This document shows, piece after piece, positions 1 to 8,145 of a DNA stretch of 64,000 nt. The notes under the pieces are model-generated. The model was given only the letters and a program-made list of their open reading frames with translations. It was not told the origin of the DNA and did no database searches. The stretch is from Rhizomicrobium palustre (GTDB lineage Bacteria; Pseudomonadota; Alphaproteobacteria; Micropepsales; Micropepsaceae): contig NZ_JAASRM010000001.1 of the NCBI RefSeq assembly GCF_011761565.1, forward strand, positions 2,170,139 through 2,234,138, written 5' to 3'. The number at the start of each line of letters is the position of its first letter. The first letter of the stretch is position 1. Position numbers and translations under genes: made by a program.

Positions 1-1
1 C

Positions 2-196
2 GACCCCACCTCTCCCATCGCCGGCATGCCGGTTCTGGAAGTGTGGAAGGCCAAGACCTCCATCGTGATGAAGCGCTCGATGGCGTCGGGCTATGCCGGC
101 GTCGACAATCCGCTCTTCTATAAAGAGAACAACCGCATGCTCTTTGGCGATGCCAAGAAGATGCTGGACGAAGTGCTGACCAGCCTGAAGGCTTGA
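2..196 (+). CDS. pntB: NAD(P) transhydrogenase subunit beta, C-terminal fragment
   Basis: This is the 3' end of a gene that begins before the window; 64 residues remain before the TGA at 194-196. The fragment carries the typical PntB end: an [13 protein letters not shown] stretch, then [16 protein letters not shown] and an LFGDAKKM segment. In the family this is the NADP-binding domain III, where the Lys-Arg-Ser-Met and Gly-Tyr-Ala-Gly-Val residues contact NADP(H). With PntA the complete protein would be the membrane transhydrogenase that couples proton entry to hydride transfer from NADH to NADP. A strong terminator follows 24 bases later, so pntB closes its operon. The assignment rests on motif recognition. 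Confidence 0.93.
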   Translation, partial: DPTSPIAGMPVLEVWKAKTSIVMKRSMASGYAGVDNPLFYKENNRMLFGDAKKMLDEVLTSLKA

Positions 197-220
197 TCCG
201 CGCACGATATTCTGACTGCG

Positions 221-254
221 AAACCCCGGCGGGAAACTGCCGGGGTTTTTCTTT
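221..254 (+). terminator. Rho-independent terminator after pntB
   Basis: A 7-bp CCCCGGC/GCCGGGG stem with an 8-base loop is followed by TTTTT. Nearly the same hairpin, with the same flanks, recurs at 1105-1135 after ydcF. Confidence 0.85.
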
Positions 255-286
255 GGGGCTGCGCGCTTGCGCGGTATAGTTACCCG

Positions 287-1078
287 ATGAGAAAATTTGG
301 TCCGTTTGTGGGTGTGGCGCCCGAGGATGTCGACGCGATCAATGCCATCGCGGCTTTTCTGGCGCTCGAGGATGATCCTGCCGAAGCGGCTGAGGTTGTT
401 GTTCTGGCTGGCAACGCCATGCTGTGGACCTTGGAAGGCGCTGTAGAAAAGGCTTTGGCACTCGGTGCTCCGCTCCTTTTATCCGGTGGGGAGGGGCATT
501 CGACGCGCCTGCTGCAAGCGGCCATTGCAGCGCATCCGCTCTATGGTCATCTGCAATCGTCAGGTCACAGCGAAGCAAGGCTGTTGCACGATCTCGCAGT
601 CGAGTTTCTAGGCATGCCTGCGGATCAGATTCTGGTGGAGGCGCGGTCTACCAATTGCTCCGAGAACGCCAATTTCAGCAAAGCGCTTCTGGATGATCGC
701 GGCATTCATCCATCGCAATTGTTGCTGATCCAGGATCCTCTCATGCAGCGGCGTACCGACGCCTGCTTTCGCCGCGCCTTTGAGGGCGGCGGCCGCACGT
801 CCATCATCAATTGGCCCGTTTGGCGACCGCAGGTGATGGACGCGGGCCAGGATGTCATTTTTCGCAATCCGCCCAATTCGAATATGTGGTCGCCGCAGCG
901 CTTCCTGGAGTTGTTGCTGGGAGAAATCCCACGCCTGCGAGACGATGACAGCGGCTATGGCCCGCGGGGCAAAGGGTTCATTCCCCACATCGATATTCCA
1001 AGTACGGTCGAAGAGGCCTTCGACCATCTGACGTGCTGCGGGCGTTTCGTGGCTGCCACAAACCGGCTTATCCGATAG
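287..1078 (+). CDS. ydcF: YdcF family protein (DUF218)
   Basis: This 263-residue protein matches E. coli YdcF along its full length (about 266 residues). An early LAGNAM segment is followed by LLLSGGEGHST (about residues 64-75), a STNCSENA motif near residue 122, IQDPLMQRRT (about 148-157) and a C-terminal RLRDD-GYGPRGKGF stretch. The DUF218 fold is Rossmann-like. E. coli YdcF has been reported to bind S-adenosylmethionine, but its physiological role is not settled. No Shine-Dalgarno sequence is visible. A TATAGT at 275-280 lies so close to the ATG that the mRNA may be leaderless. The gene stands alone between two near-identical terminators. Confidence 0.9.
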   Translation: MRKFGPFVGVAPEDVDAINAIAAFLALEDDPAEAAEVVVLAGNAMLWTLEGAVEKALALGAPLLLSGGEGHSTRLLQAAIAAHPLYGHLQSSGHSEARLLHDLAVEFLGMPADQILVEARSTNCSENANFSKALLDDRGIHPSQLLLIQDPLMQRRTDACFRRAFEGGGRTSIINWPVWRPQVMDAGQDVIFRNPPNSNMWSPQRFLELLLGEIPRLRDDDSGYGPRGKGFIPHIDIPSTVEEAFDHLTCCGRFVAATNRLIR

Positions 1079-1104
1079 GGTCGCACACGCAACTGTGACG
1101 AACG

Positions 1105-1135
1105 AACCCCGGCGGGCAACTGCCGGGGTTTTTCT
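1105..1135 (+). terminator. Rho-independent terminator after ydcF
   Basis: A CCCCGGC/GCCGGGG stem and a TTTTT run. Stem, loop and tail are almost identical to the terminator at 221-254. Confidence 0.85.
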
Positions 1136-1200
1136 TTGTGGTTTTTCTGTTCTCGCGAAAGGGGTATTCTCAGACAAAATAACCACAGCGGGAGGAACTC

Positions 1201-2880
1201 ATGCAGGACGAGAATTCAAAAGGATTAAGCCGCCGCCACGCCATGCTGCTGTCAGCGATGGCAAGCGCGGGTATCGCCATGCCGGTTGCGGCCCAGGCAG
1301 GCGACAGCATCAAGACCGCAGCCCATTCCGCGCCGGGTGGCTGCTCCACACCGCGTAGCGCTATCGCCAAGACACAATACGGCAAGGTGCGCGGGTTTGT
1401 TGAAGGCGGTGTCTTCACCTTCAAAGGCATTCCTTATGGCGCGACCACGGCGGGCGAAAATCGCTGGCTGCCCGCGAAGGCGCCGAAGAAATGGGAAGGC
1501 GAATATCCTGCCCTGGTCTATGGCGATAATTGTCCGCAGAACCTGCACGATTTCACTTCGATCGAGCAGTCGTTCTTGCAGGATTGGGATGATGGGCCGA
1601 TGAGCGAAGACATGCTCAAGCTCAACATCTGGACGCCTAGTCTGTCGGGCAGCCGCGCGGTGATGGTCTATTTCCATGGCGGCGGATTTTCCTTCGGCTC
1701 CTCTTATGAACTCCCCAGTCATGAAGGCGCACAGATGGCCCGTCACCATGATGTGGTGCAGGTCTCGGTCAATCACCGCCTCAATGCGCTGGGCTTCTTC
1801 GATGTCTCCGAGATTGGCGGCGCGGCCTATGAAGGCTCGGTCAATGTCGGCATGACCGATCTCGTCTTCGCGCTGAAATGGGTGCAGGAGAACATCGCCA
1901 ATTTCGGCGGCGATCCCAATAAAGTGATGATCTACGGCCAGTCGGGTGGCGGCTCGAAGGTGACGACGCTGCTCGGCATGAATTCGGCGGCGGGGCTGTT
2001 TCATCGCGCTTCGGTACAATCGGGCGGCGGCGGTCTGATCCCGACGGGTGATATGTCCAAGGAATTTGCCCGTCAGGTGGTGAAGGAGCTTGGCATCGGG
2101 CCGAAAGACATAGGGGCGCTGCAAAAGATCGAATGGGCCAAGCTCTTCGCGGCGGGCAATGCCGTGGCGGCGAAGATGAACCCGCCTTGGAAAGGCTTTT
2201 TCGCGCCAGGGCCGATGCCGACCACGCCGCGGGTTGGCTGGTCTCCGACGCTGGATGGCAACATCATCACCCTGCGTTCCTTCCAGGATGCAGCGCCCAC
2301 CGTCTCGAAGAATGTGCCGATGTTGATCGGCTCGGTCAGCGAAGAGGCGGGTGTCTATCACAACAATCCGACGGAGGCCGAATGGCGCGAGAGTCTTGCC
2401 AAAGGCTATGGGCCGGAGAAAGCCGATGCGCTGGTGGCGGCGATGAAGAAGGCCCATCCCGAAAAACAGATCCGCACGCTTTCTTATGGTGTGGCTGGGC
2501 TCGCGATCCGCAACAACATCACGCGTATGGCGAAGCTGAAATATGATCTCGGGGCTGCGCCGGTCTATCAATATTGGTTCAGCTGGCAATCGCCGATGCT
2601 GGATGGCGTTTTGGGGGCATGGCACACCGCCGAGCTCGCCTTCTGCTTCGACAATACCAAGCGCTGCGAACAGGCGACGGGCGATACGGCGGAAGCACGC
2701 GCCATCGCCAAGAAGATGGCGACCGCCTGGGCCAATTTCGCCCGCACGGGAAATCCCAGCCAGCCGGGCCTTGCCTGGACGCCGAGCGATCCCATCCGCA
2801 ACCAGGCTATGGTCTTCGACAAGACCTGCGGCATGGTCGATGACCCGGAAGGGGCGGTGCGGAAAATTTTGTTGGGGTGA
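1201..2880 (+). CDS. Exported type B carboxylesterase
   Basis: This 559-residue alpha/beta-hydrolase belongs to the carboxylesterase/cholinesterase family. The N-terminus (SRRHAML, then an Ala-rich hydrophobic stretch ending near AAQAG) looks like a Tat signal, implying a periplasmic or secreted enzyme. The family landmarks are in order: FKGIPYG near residue 80, the oxyanion loop VYFHGGGFSFGS near 155, the nucleophile elbow GQSGG with Ser248 (the usual form is GESAGG), an acidic residue at Glu381 or Glu382, and the catalytic His475 in GAWHTAE. The substrate is unknown; family members hydrolyse carboxylic esters. A GGAGG ribosome site lies 5-6 bases before the ATG. The gene is monocistronic. 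Confidence 0.9.
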   Translation: MQDENSKGLSRRHAMLLSAMASAGIAMPVAAQAGDSIKTAAHSAPGGCSTPRSAIAKTQYGKVRGFVEGGVFTFKGIPYGATTAGENRWLPAKAPKKWEGEYPALVYGDNCPQNLHDFTSIEQSFLQDWDDGPMSEDMLKLNIWTPSLSGSRAVMVYFHGGGFSFGSSYELPSHEGAQMARHHDVVQVSVNHRLNALGFFDVSEIGGAAYEGSVNVGMTDLVFALKWVQENIANFGGDPNKVMIYGQSGGGSKVTTLLGMNSAAGLFHRASVQSGGGGLIPTGDMSKEFARQVVKELGIGPKDIGALQKIEWAKLFAAGNAVAAKMNPPWKGFFAPGPMPTTPRVGWSPTLDGNIITLRSFQDAAPTVSKNVPMLIGSVSEEAGVYHNNPTEAEWRESLAKGYGPEKADALVAAMKKAHPEKQIRTLSYGVAGLAIRNNITRMAKLKYDLGAAPVYQYWFSWQSPMLDGVLGAWHTAELAFCFDNTKRCEQATGDTAEARAIAKKMATAWANFARTGNPSQPGLAWTPSDPIRNQAMVFDKTCGMVDDPEGAVRKILLG

Positions 2881-2887
2881 TTTGAAG

Positions 2888-2920
2888 GCTGTCATCCCGA
2901 ACCTTCGGGATGACAGCTTT
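2888..2920. terminator. Bidirectional hairpin between convergent genes
   Basis: A perfect 14-bp inverted repeat (GCTGTCATCCCGAA/TTCGGGATGACAGC) with a 2-base centre, then TTT. It lies between the stop codons of the esterase and pdxI and can serve both strands. Hairpins of this GTCATCCCGAA type also occur as dispersed intergenic repeats in bacteria. Confidence 0.7.
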
Positions 2921-2936
2921 ATCGCTTGTGCAGCTT

Positions 2937-3815
2937 CTACTGCTGCTTGCCTTCGGCGACGGCATCCAGCCGCGTGATCACGTCCGGCGGCAGTTTCAAC
3001 GCAGCCGCGGCGAGATTTTCGTCCAAATGCCCCAGCGAAGAGGTCCCTGGGATCAGCAAGAGGTTCGGCGCGTGCTGTAACAGCCAGGCCAGCGCCACCT
3101 GCATCGGTGTTGCTCCGATCTCGGCGGCGATCTTATTCAGCGCGTCTGATTGCAGCGGTGAGAATCCGCCCAGCGGGAAAAACGGCACATAGGCGATGTT
3201 CTCTGCGCCAAGCTTGCCGATCAGCGCTTCATCCGCGCGATGGACGAGGTTGTACTGGTTTTGCACACACACGACCGGGGCAATGCGGCGCGCTTCGTCC
3301 ACCTGCGCAGCGGTGGCATTGCTGAGCCCAAGATGGCGGATCAGCCCTTGGTGCTGCAAATCGGCAAGCACACTGAAGGGTTCCGCGATGGAGCCTTCGC
3401 TCGGGGCGTGAATGTCGCCCATGATCCGGAAATTCACGACCTCCAGCACGTCGAGCCCGAGATTGCGAAGATTGTCATGCACGCCCGCAATCAGATCCTC
3501 GCGTCCCGCCGCGGGGAACCAGGCGCCATCTGCGCCGCGCTTTGCCCCCAGCTTTGTCACGATCACAAGGTCATTCGTATACGGATGAAGTGCCTCCTTG
3601 ATGATCTGATTGGTCACATGCGGACCGTAAAAGTCGCTGGTGTCGATGTGGTTGACACCACGTTCCACGGCTTTGCGCAGCACGGCCACTGCTCCGGCGC
3701 GGTCCTTGGGCGGCCCAAACACACCCGGCCCGGCCAGTTGCATGGTGCCGTAGCCCATGCGGTTCACGGTTCTGTCTCCCAAACGGAACGTTCCGGCGCT
3801 CGAAATATCGCTCAT
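2937..3815 (-). CDS. pdxI: Aldo/keto reductase, PdxI-type pyridoxal reductase
   Basis: This 292-residue aldo/keto reductase closely resembles E. coli YdbC/PdxI, which interconverts pyridoxine and pyridoxal with NADP(H). Shared blocks include MGYGTMQLAGPGVFGPP near residue 20, HIDTSDFYGPHVTNQII, YVPFFPLGGF and LLLIPGTSS. Asp58, Tyr63 and Lys88 occupy the AKR catalytic positions. The usual catalytic His is replaced within VVNFRIM (Asn128-Arg130), as I recall for the YdbC lineage. The protein is cytosolic and probably acts in vitamin B6 salvage. It is transcribed away from a LysR gene, with a palindrome between them, so local control is likely. Confidence 0.85.
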   Translation of the reverse strand: MSDISSAGTFRLGDRTVNRMGYGTMQLAGPGVFGPPKDRAGAVAVLRKAVERGVNHIDTSDFYGPHVTNQIIKEALHPYTNDLVIVTKLGAKRGADGAWFPAAGREDLIAGVHDNLRNLGLDVLEVVNFRIMGDIHAPSEGSIAEPFSVLADLQHQGLIRHLGLSNATAAQVDEARRIAPVVCVQNQYNLVHRADEALIGKLGAENIAYVPFFPLGGFSPLQSDALNKIAAEIGATPMQVALAWLLQHAPNLLLIPGTSSLGHLDENLAAAALKLPPDVITRLDAVAEGKQQ

Positions 3816-3890
3816 ATCGGGTTCTCCAAGGATGCCTCAGGCATATGGGGGCTTTGCCACTGAACGATAAGTCGGCATAATCCGGATGTG

Positions 3891-3910
3891 TTGTACGAAA
3901 TTTCGAACAA
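3891..3910. promoter_or_regulatory. Palindromic operator between pdxI and the LysR gene
   Basis: A 20-base near-perfect palindrome, TTGTaCGAAA/TTTCGaACAA, with 9 of 10 base pairs symmetric. It ends on the preferred ATG of the LysR gene and lies 75 bases upstream of pdxI. LysR proteins usually bind interrupted dyads in such divergent regions. That this LysR binds here is an inference from position. Confidence 0.6.
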
Positions 3911-4800
3911 TGGATTGGAACGATCTGGCGGCCTTTGTCTCGGTGGTCCGGGCGGGCGGGTTTCGTGATGCGGCGCGGCTGGGTGGGGTTTCTGCCTCTG
4001 GCCTCAGCGAAGCGGTGCGCCGCCTGGAATCCCGCTTAGGCGTTCGCCTGATCAACCGTACCACCCGCAGCATATCGCCCACCGAGGCTGGGCAAAGGCT
4101 GCTCGAAAGGCTAGGCCCGGCGCTGCGCGAAATCGAAGGGGCGCTCGATGTCGTCAACGCCTTCCGCGACCGCCCGGCGGGAACGCTGAAACTCAACGTG
4201 CCGGCCAGCGCTTCGCGACTGGTGCTGCCCTCTATCGTGCCGGCTTTTCTGAATGCTTATCCCGACATCACTTTGGAGGTGATCGTCGAAGACGGCTTTG
4301 TCGATATTCTCGCCGAGGGCTGCGATGCGGGCATCCGTTATGACGAGCGTCTCGAGAAGGACATGATCGCCATTCCCATCGGTCCGCGACGCCAGCGTAT
4401 GGCAACTGCGGCGGCGCCGTCTTATCTCGCCGGACACGCCTTGCCGGAGCATCCGCGCGATTTGCTTTCGCATATTTGTTTGCGGGGCCAGTTCGCCAGC
4501 GGCGTGATCCCGCCTTGGGAATTCGAGAAGAAGGGCGAGGTGGTGCTGGTCGAACCCAAAGGCCCCTTGATCGTGCGGCTGGGGGCAGCCGCCGATCTTG
4601 CCGTGGACGCTGCGATAGCTGGGCTTGGGGTCATTCATCTTTTTGAGGAATGGCTGCGCCCATATCTGGAAAGCGGGGCTTTGGTGCCGGTCTTGAAGCC
4701 TTGGTGGCAGGAGTTTTCGGGGCCTTATCTCTATTATCCCGGCCGCAAGCATTTGCCTGCCCCATTACGGGCCTTTGTCGATTTCATCAAGCGCGTTTGA
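3910..4800 (+). CDS. LysR family transcriptional regulator
   Basis: A 296-residue LysR regulator. The N-terminal winged helix-turn-helix (MDWNDLAAFVSVVRAGGFRDAAR... to about residue 60) is followed by a substrate-binding domain of the CrgA/YafC-like type (RPAGTLKLNVP near residue 90). I prefer the ATG at 3910 to the one at 3886, because family members begin with the MDW-DL helix directly and the extra eight residues would run through the palindrome. The gene diverges from pdxI, so autoregulation and control of pdxI are the simplest guess. The effector is unknown. Confidence 0.88.
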   Translation: MDWNDLAAFVSVVRAGGFRDAARLGGVSASGLSEAVRRLESRLGVRLINRTTRSISPTEAGQRLLERLGPALREIEGALDVVNAFRDRPAGTLKLNVPASASRLVLPSIVPAFLNAYPDITLEVIVEDGFVDILAEGCDAGIRYDERLEKDMIAIPIGPRRQRMATAAAPSYLAGHALPEHPRDLLSHICLRGQFASGVIPPWEFEKKGEVVLVEPKGPLIVRLGAAADLAVDAAIAGLGVIHLFEEWLRPYLESGALVPVLKPWWQEFSGPYLYYPGRKHLPAPLRAFVDFIKRV

Positions 4801-4864
4801 GCGTCTTACCGCTCGCAATCGCGCCTCGGATTGGCGATGATCTTCCGCGCATCGTGAGGGCAAA

Positions 4865-5458
4865 ATGGGAAAATCACGTCTGGAAGCCTTTAGTGATGGC
4901 GTGCTCGCCATCATCCTCACCATCATGGTGCTGGAATTGCCCGAACCGCATGGCGACACGTTGGAGGCGCTACAGGCGCTCACACCAAAGCTGCTGAATT
5001 ATCTTCTCAGCTTTCTCTATATCGGCATCTATTGGAACAACCATCACCATCTCCTGCATACCGTACGCAAGGTGACGGGCGGAATTCTCTGGGCCAATCT
5101 GCATCTGCTTTTTTGGCTATCGCTGCTGCCCTTCACCACGGCCTGGATGGGCGAGCATCACAACTCCTCGATCCCAACCGCGCTTTATGGCGCGATGATG
5201 CTGGCCTCGGCCATCGCTTATACGATTTTGGAATGGCGCATCATCCGCAATGAGGGCAAGGGTTCGCTTCTGGCACGCGCGGTCGGGACCAATATCAAGG
5301 GGTATGGTTCCATTGCGCTGTACGTCGCCGGTATCGCGGTGGCCTTCGCCGCACCGTGGCTCGCGCAATGCTTCTATGCGCTGGTGGCTCTTGTTTGGTT
5401 CATCCCAGATCGCCGCATCGAACGCGTCTTTGCCAATGAGCCGGACGCGGAAAGCTGA
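4865..5458 (+). CDS. TMEM175-family potassium channel-like protein (DUF1211)
   Basis: This 197-residue membrane protein has about six hydrophobic helices. The N-terminal RLEAFSDGVLAIILTIMVLEL matches the RxxxFSDG signature of bacterial TMEM175-type K+ channels, in which TM1 lines the pore. Further family marks are YIGIYWNNHHHLLH near residue 55 and LFWLSLLPFTTAW near 85. The length fits the single-repeat bacterial form, which assembles as a tetramer. A GAGGG lies just before the ATG. It follows the LysR gene by 64 bases and may share its transcript; a functional link is not evident. Confidence 0.85.
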   Translation: MGKSRLEAFSDGVLAIILTIMVLELPEPHGDTLEALQALTPKLLNYLLSFLYIGIYWNNHHHLLHTVRKVTGGILWANLHLLFWLSLLPFTTAWMGEHHNSSIPTALYGAMMLASAIAYTILEWRIIRNEGKGSLLARAVGTNIKGYGSIALYVAGIAVAFAAPWLAQCFYALVALVWFIPDRRIERVFANEPDAES

Positions 5459-5676
5459 AGTTTGATCATTACCTTCAAGGGCTTGCAGTGCTTGCCGCAG
5501 ATGCGGCGTATATTTTGTCTCAAAAATTTTATATTTTTCCCCGCCTTGCGGCCTTTCACCTGGCCCCGCTAAGCTCTGACCATCGCAATCAGCAAAGCGA
5601 TGGGCCCTCTTCCGCGCCACTACCTTGCGAGGAACTGGGTGACCATCCGCCATGATGGCCCGGAGATGCGATCGTC

Positions 5677-6249
5677 GTGTGTACCATCCGCAAGGCCCGC
5701 TTGCCTGAAGACAAGCCGGTGATCCTTGACTTCATCGTCGCGCTACAGCGCTTTGAATCCAATCTTGAACCCAACCACCTTATCGATCACGCCATGGCCG
5801 AGGAATACTTCGCGTATCTCCTCGAGAGCACTGAACGCGGTGCGATTTTCATGGCCGACGAAACTGCTCCTGATGGCAGCGTAAAGACCATCGGCTGGGC
5901 GGTCGTCCACGAACAAGTCAGCGAAGCTTTCATCCGCGCCGACGAACGTTGCTATGCCTATCTTGCTGAGCTCTACATCAGTGAAGAGGGGCGGGGTAGC
6001 GGCTCCGGGCAGAAACTCATCCGCGCCTGCGAAAACTGGGCGATGGAAAATGGCTACGCCACGATGCGCATCGATCTACTCACCCGCAATGAAGGGGCAT
6101 TCCGCGCTTATCAGAAGGCGGGATACATTCCCTATTGCCAGGAGGTGAAGAAGCGCCTTCTGCCTATGCGGGATGAAACCGATGAGGAACTCTCCATGGT
6201 TCCCTTGAAGCCCGTACGGGCCAAACGCCTGCCGCTTTCGGCCGCGTGA
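5677..6249 (+). CDS. GNAT family N-acetyltransferase (paralogue 1)
   Basis: A 190-residue GNAT protein with a GTG start. The N-terminus reads TIRKARLPEDKPVILDF. The acetyl-CoA loop is near residue 105 (LYISEEGRGSGSGQKLI, the R/QxxGxG/A type), and an AFRAYQKAGYIPY end-motif follows near 140. The substrate cannot be told. The gene at 8209-8679 is a paralogue with the same RLPEDKP opening and KAGYIPY motif. The preceding 218-base gap is AT-rich around 5510-5540 and could hold its promoter. The C-terminal tail of about 35 residues after the GNAT fold is Arg/Pro-rich and unexplained. Confidence 0.8.
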   Translation: MCTIRKARLPEDKPVILDFIVALQRFESNLEPNHLIDHAMAEEYFAYLLESTERGAIFMADETAPDGSVKTIGWAVVHEQVSEAFIRADERCYAYLAELYISEEGRGSGSGQKLIRACENWAMENGYATMRIDLLTRNEGAFRAYQKAGYIPYCQEVKKRLLPMRDETDEELSMVPLKPVRAKRLPLSAA

Positions 6250-6284
6250 TGTTGCGCGCAGCATAAAGAACTGAGAGCAACCGG

Positions 6285-6617
6285 ATGAAGCTGAAACTCG
6301 CGCGGGTGATTTTGTTCACGGCGCAGATGGAAAAGATGACCGAGTTCTATCGCGATGTGATGGGGCTCAAGCAGGTCACAGACGAAAAGGGCTGGCGCGA
6401 GTTCGATGCAGGTGGTCTCACCATCGCGCTGCACTCCGGGCCATCCTCGCCGGGTAAGAAAGGACCGAAGCTGGTTTTCCACGTCAAGGATGTCGAAGCG
6501 CTCCGCACCACCCTGGTCGGGCGCGGCGTCAAACTCGGAAAGGTGAAACTGGGTGACTTTCATCTTTGCGACGGGCGCGACCCAGACGGCAATCCCTTTC
6601 AGTTGTCCAACCGCTGA
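6285..6617 (+). CDS. VOC family (glyoxalase/dioxygenase-fold) protein
   Basis: A 110-residue single-unit VOC protein. It begins KLKLARVILFTAQMEKMTEFYRDVMGL, the classic first beta-alpha element, followed by FDAGGLTIALH and, in the second half, LVFHVKDVEAL and CDGRDPDGNPFQLSN. His and Glu/Gln positions typical of metal binding are partly present (His near residue 50; Gln in FQLSN). The reaction is unknown; the fold includes glyoxalases, ring-cleaving dioxygenases and antibiotic-binding proteins. It lies 35 bases after the GNAT gene, so the two are probably co-transcribed. A terminator follows. Confidence 0.82.
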   Translation: MKLKLARVILFTAQMEKMTEFYRDVMGLKQVTDEKGWREFDAGGLTIALHSGPSSPGKKGPKLVFHVKDVEALRTTLVGRGVKLGKVKLGDFHLCDGRDPDGNPFQLSNR

Positions 6618-6640
6618 GGCCCTGCCTATACACATCAATG

Positions 6641-6673
6641 CCCCGCTGCCGGGATGCTGGCGGCGGGGTTTTT
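6641..6673 (+). terminator. Rho-independent terminator
   Basis: A 10-bp stem CCCCGCTGCC/GGCGGCGGGG (one G-T pair) with an 8-base loop, followed by TTTTT. It closes the GNAT-VOC transcript. Confidence 0.8.
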
Positions 6674-6715
6674 CGTGGTCTGCGCGCGCTTGTGCTAGGG
6701 TGATGAAACCGGAGA

Positions 6716-7072
6716 ATGGCCTTGGACCACTATCATATCTTTTTCGATCTGAAGCCGGGGGCGAATGACCTCGATGTGGCGCGTGGGGTGGCCCGCTATA
6801 TGGGCCATCTCAAAGAGCGCGGGCTGATCGAAGGCTGGCGACTCACGCGCCGCAAGCTAGGTCTGGGGCCTAAGGAAATGGGCGAATTTCACTGTGTGGT
6901 CGAAACGCGCGATCTCGCTCAGCTCGATGCCGCCTTCCAGCATGTCTCTTCGCGTGCCGAGCCGGTCGAATCCTTGCACTTCGCGGTCAATCGCTTTGCC
7001 GCCAATCTCACCTTTGCGCTTTATCGCGATTTCCCCGATGCGGGGCGCCAGGAAGGCGAAGAGAAATTCTGA
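6716..7072 (+). CDS. DUF6614-like conserved hypothetical protein
   Basis: A 118-residue cytosolic protein with a ferredoxin-like, YciI/DUF-type sequence: HYHIFFDLKPGANDLDVA, ARYMGHLKERGLIEGWRLTRRKLGLGP, GEFHCVVE and ESLHFAVNRF. I recognise it as one of the conserved alphaproteobacterial proteins usually named DUF6614; the family name comes from memory. No function is known. The last ~65 bases of the gene (7006-7070) are repeated, diverged, at 8141-8206, as described separately. The ATG follows GGAG at short spacing. Confidence 0.75.
   Translation: MALDHYHIFFDLKPGANDLDVARGVARYMGHLKERGLIEGWRLTRRKLGLGPKEMGEFHCVVETRDLAQLDAAFQHVSSRAEPVESLHFAVNRFAANLTFALYRDFPDAGRQEGEEKF
7006..7070 (+). repeat. Source copy of a diverged ~65-bp duplication
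   Basis: Encodes LTFALYRDFPDAGRQEGEEKF at the end of the DUF6614-like gene. About 85% of positions match 8141-8206. Confidence 0.75.
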
Positions 7073-7173
7073 TCTGCTCGCGCATGGTAAACGGGATTGC
7101 TATGTGACAATTTGTAGGGCGTGCGTGCGATTTTCCGGGGAGTATCGTTTGCCGGGGTTGGGGATCATCGGTC

Positions 7174-8145
7174 ATGGCGCTTATTCGGCCTTTCATGTGT
7201 GCCGCGGTGCTGGCGCTTATTGCGTTCGCAGCACAAGCCCAAGCGGAAAACCGGCTGGTTTCGAGCGTGTATTTTCCGGTGCAGATCAGCACCCCTGAAT
7301 TGGCCGAGGGCCCTGTTGCACCCGATGGTGTGATCTATCATCAGGAGGTGCGTTCGCTGAAGGCGGTGCAGCTCACCGAGCCGCATGCAGTGCGTTTTTT
7401 GCGCCAGGGTGAGAGCAAAGAGGTGGAATTCACGCTGCCCGCGGGCACCCTCTTTGTGGTGGCACGCGACAAGACCGGCGAGATGTATTGCACCGCAGTC
7501 GCCAGCGATACCAACATTTTGGCTGCTGTGCTTTTGCAGTCCTTTGTGGCTGCCTTCCACGATGCGGGCGTTTGTCTGCGCGATAGCGATTTCGACGGGA
7601 CCTTCGATTCTGAGGTCGTCTTCGACCAAGCGCCCAACCGCACACGCACACCCTATGAGATTCTCGGGGTGGAGAACGGCACTTGGAAGCCTATCCACCT
7701 GAAAGCTGAGCCTCTGGAGCAGGCAAAGATTCCCGCGGCCGAACTGCGCCTCACCTATGATTATCGCAGTGGCGGCCTCTTCAATAAGCCTTTCGGGCTT
7801 TTGCATTTTGCCCTGTGCTGGCCGAAAGCGCTGGTCACGGACGAAGGCGGATCTAGCGACGGAAAAACCTGCGCGAATTTCAACTTTGATCCCTACGGAG
7901 CCGGTTTGCGGGTCAGCCTCGGCGAGGGCGTGCATTCGAGCTTCACCTCCTATCCGTTCAGCCTGGATGTCGTTTCCGACAAGACCAAGCGTCTGGTGGT
8001 GACGATGAAGGATATGCTGCCCGAGGGCTATGGCGTCTTGCGCATGGCAGGGCGGGTCACGCGTTCGGACCGGTCGCAGCTGCAATATACGGTGGTGAGG
8101 ATCACCCCAACCAAGAGGCCGCCGGGCGAGGCGCCCCCGATCTGA
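7174..8145 (+). CDS. Secreted protein of unknown function
   Basis: A 323-residue protein with a clear Sec signal peptide: MALIRPF, a hydrophobic core, and likely cleavage after AQAQA near residue 24. I do not recognise a domain. The mature part is beta-rich and holds a few cysteines (near residues 110, 129, 211 and 227) that could form disulfides in the periplasm. A SDFDGTFDSEVVFD segment around 133-147 resembles a Ca-binding Asp loop, but this is only a resemblance. It lies between the DUF6614-like gene and the duplicated fragment of that gene, so it may have arrived as an insertion. Confidence 0.75.
   Translation: MALIRPFMCAAVLALIAFAAQAQAENRLVSSVYFPVQISTPELAEGPVAPDGVIYHQEVRSLKAVQLTEPHAVRFLRQGESKEVEFTLPAGTLFVVARDKTGEMYCTAVASDTNILAAVLLQSFVAAFHDAGVCLRDSDFDGTFDSEVVFDQAPNRTRTPYEILGVENGTWKPIHLKAEPLEQAKIPAAELRLTYDYRSGGLFNKPFGLLHFALCWPKALVTDEGGSSDGKTCANFNFDPYGAGLRVSLGEGVHSSFTSYPFSLDVVSDKTKRLVVTMKDMLPEGYGVLRMAGRVTRSDRSQLQYTVVRITPTKRPPGEAPPI

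Noticed and set aside
1252-2895. Long minus-strand ORF (547 codons) opposite the carboxylesterase
   Set aside because: It mirrors the plus-strand gene, its translation is His/Arg/Gly-rich without motifs, and it begins past the esterase stop; a GC-rich shadow frame.
3886-3909. Upstream ATG of the LysR gene
   Set aside because: It would add MCCTKFRT ahead of the conserved MDW-DL helix and run through the operator palindrome.
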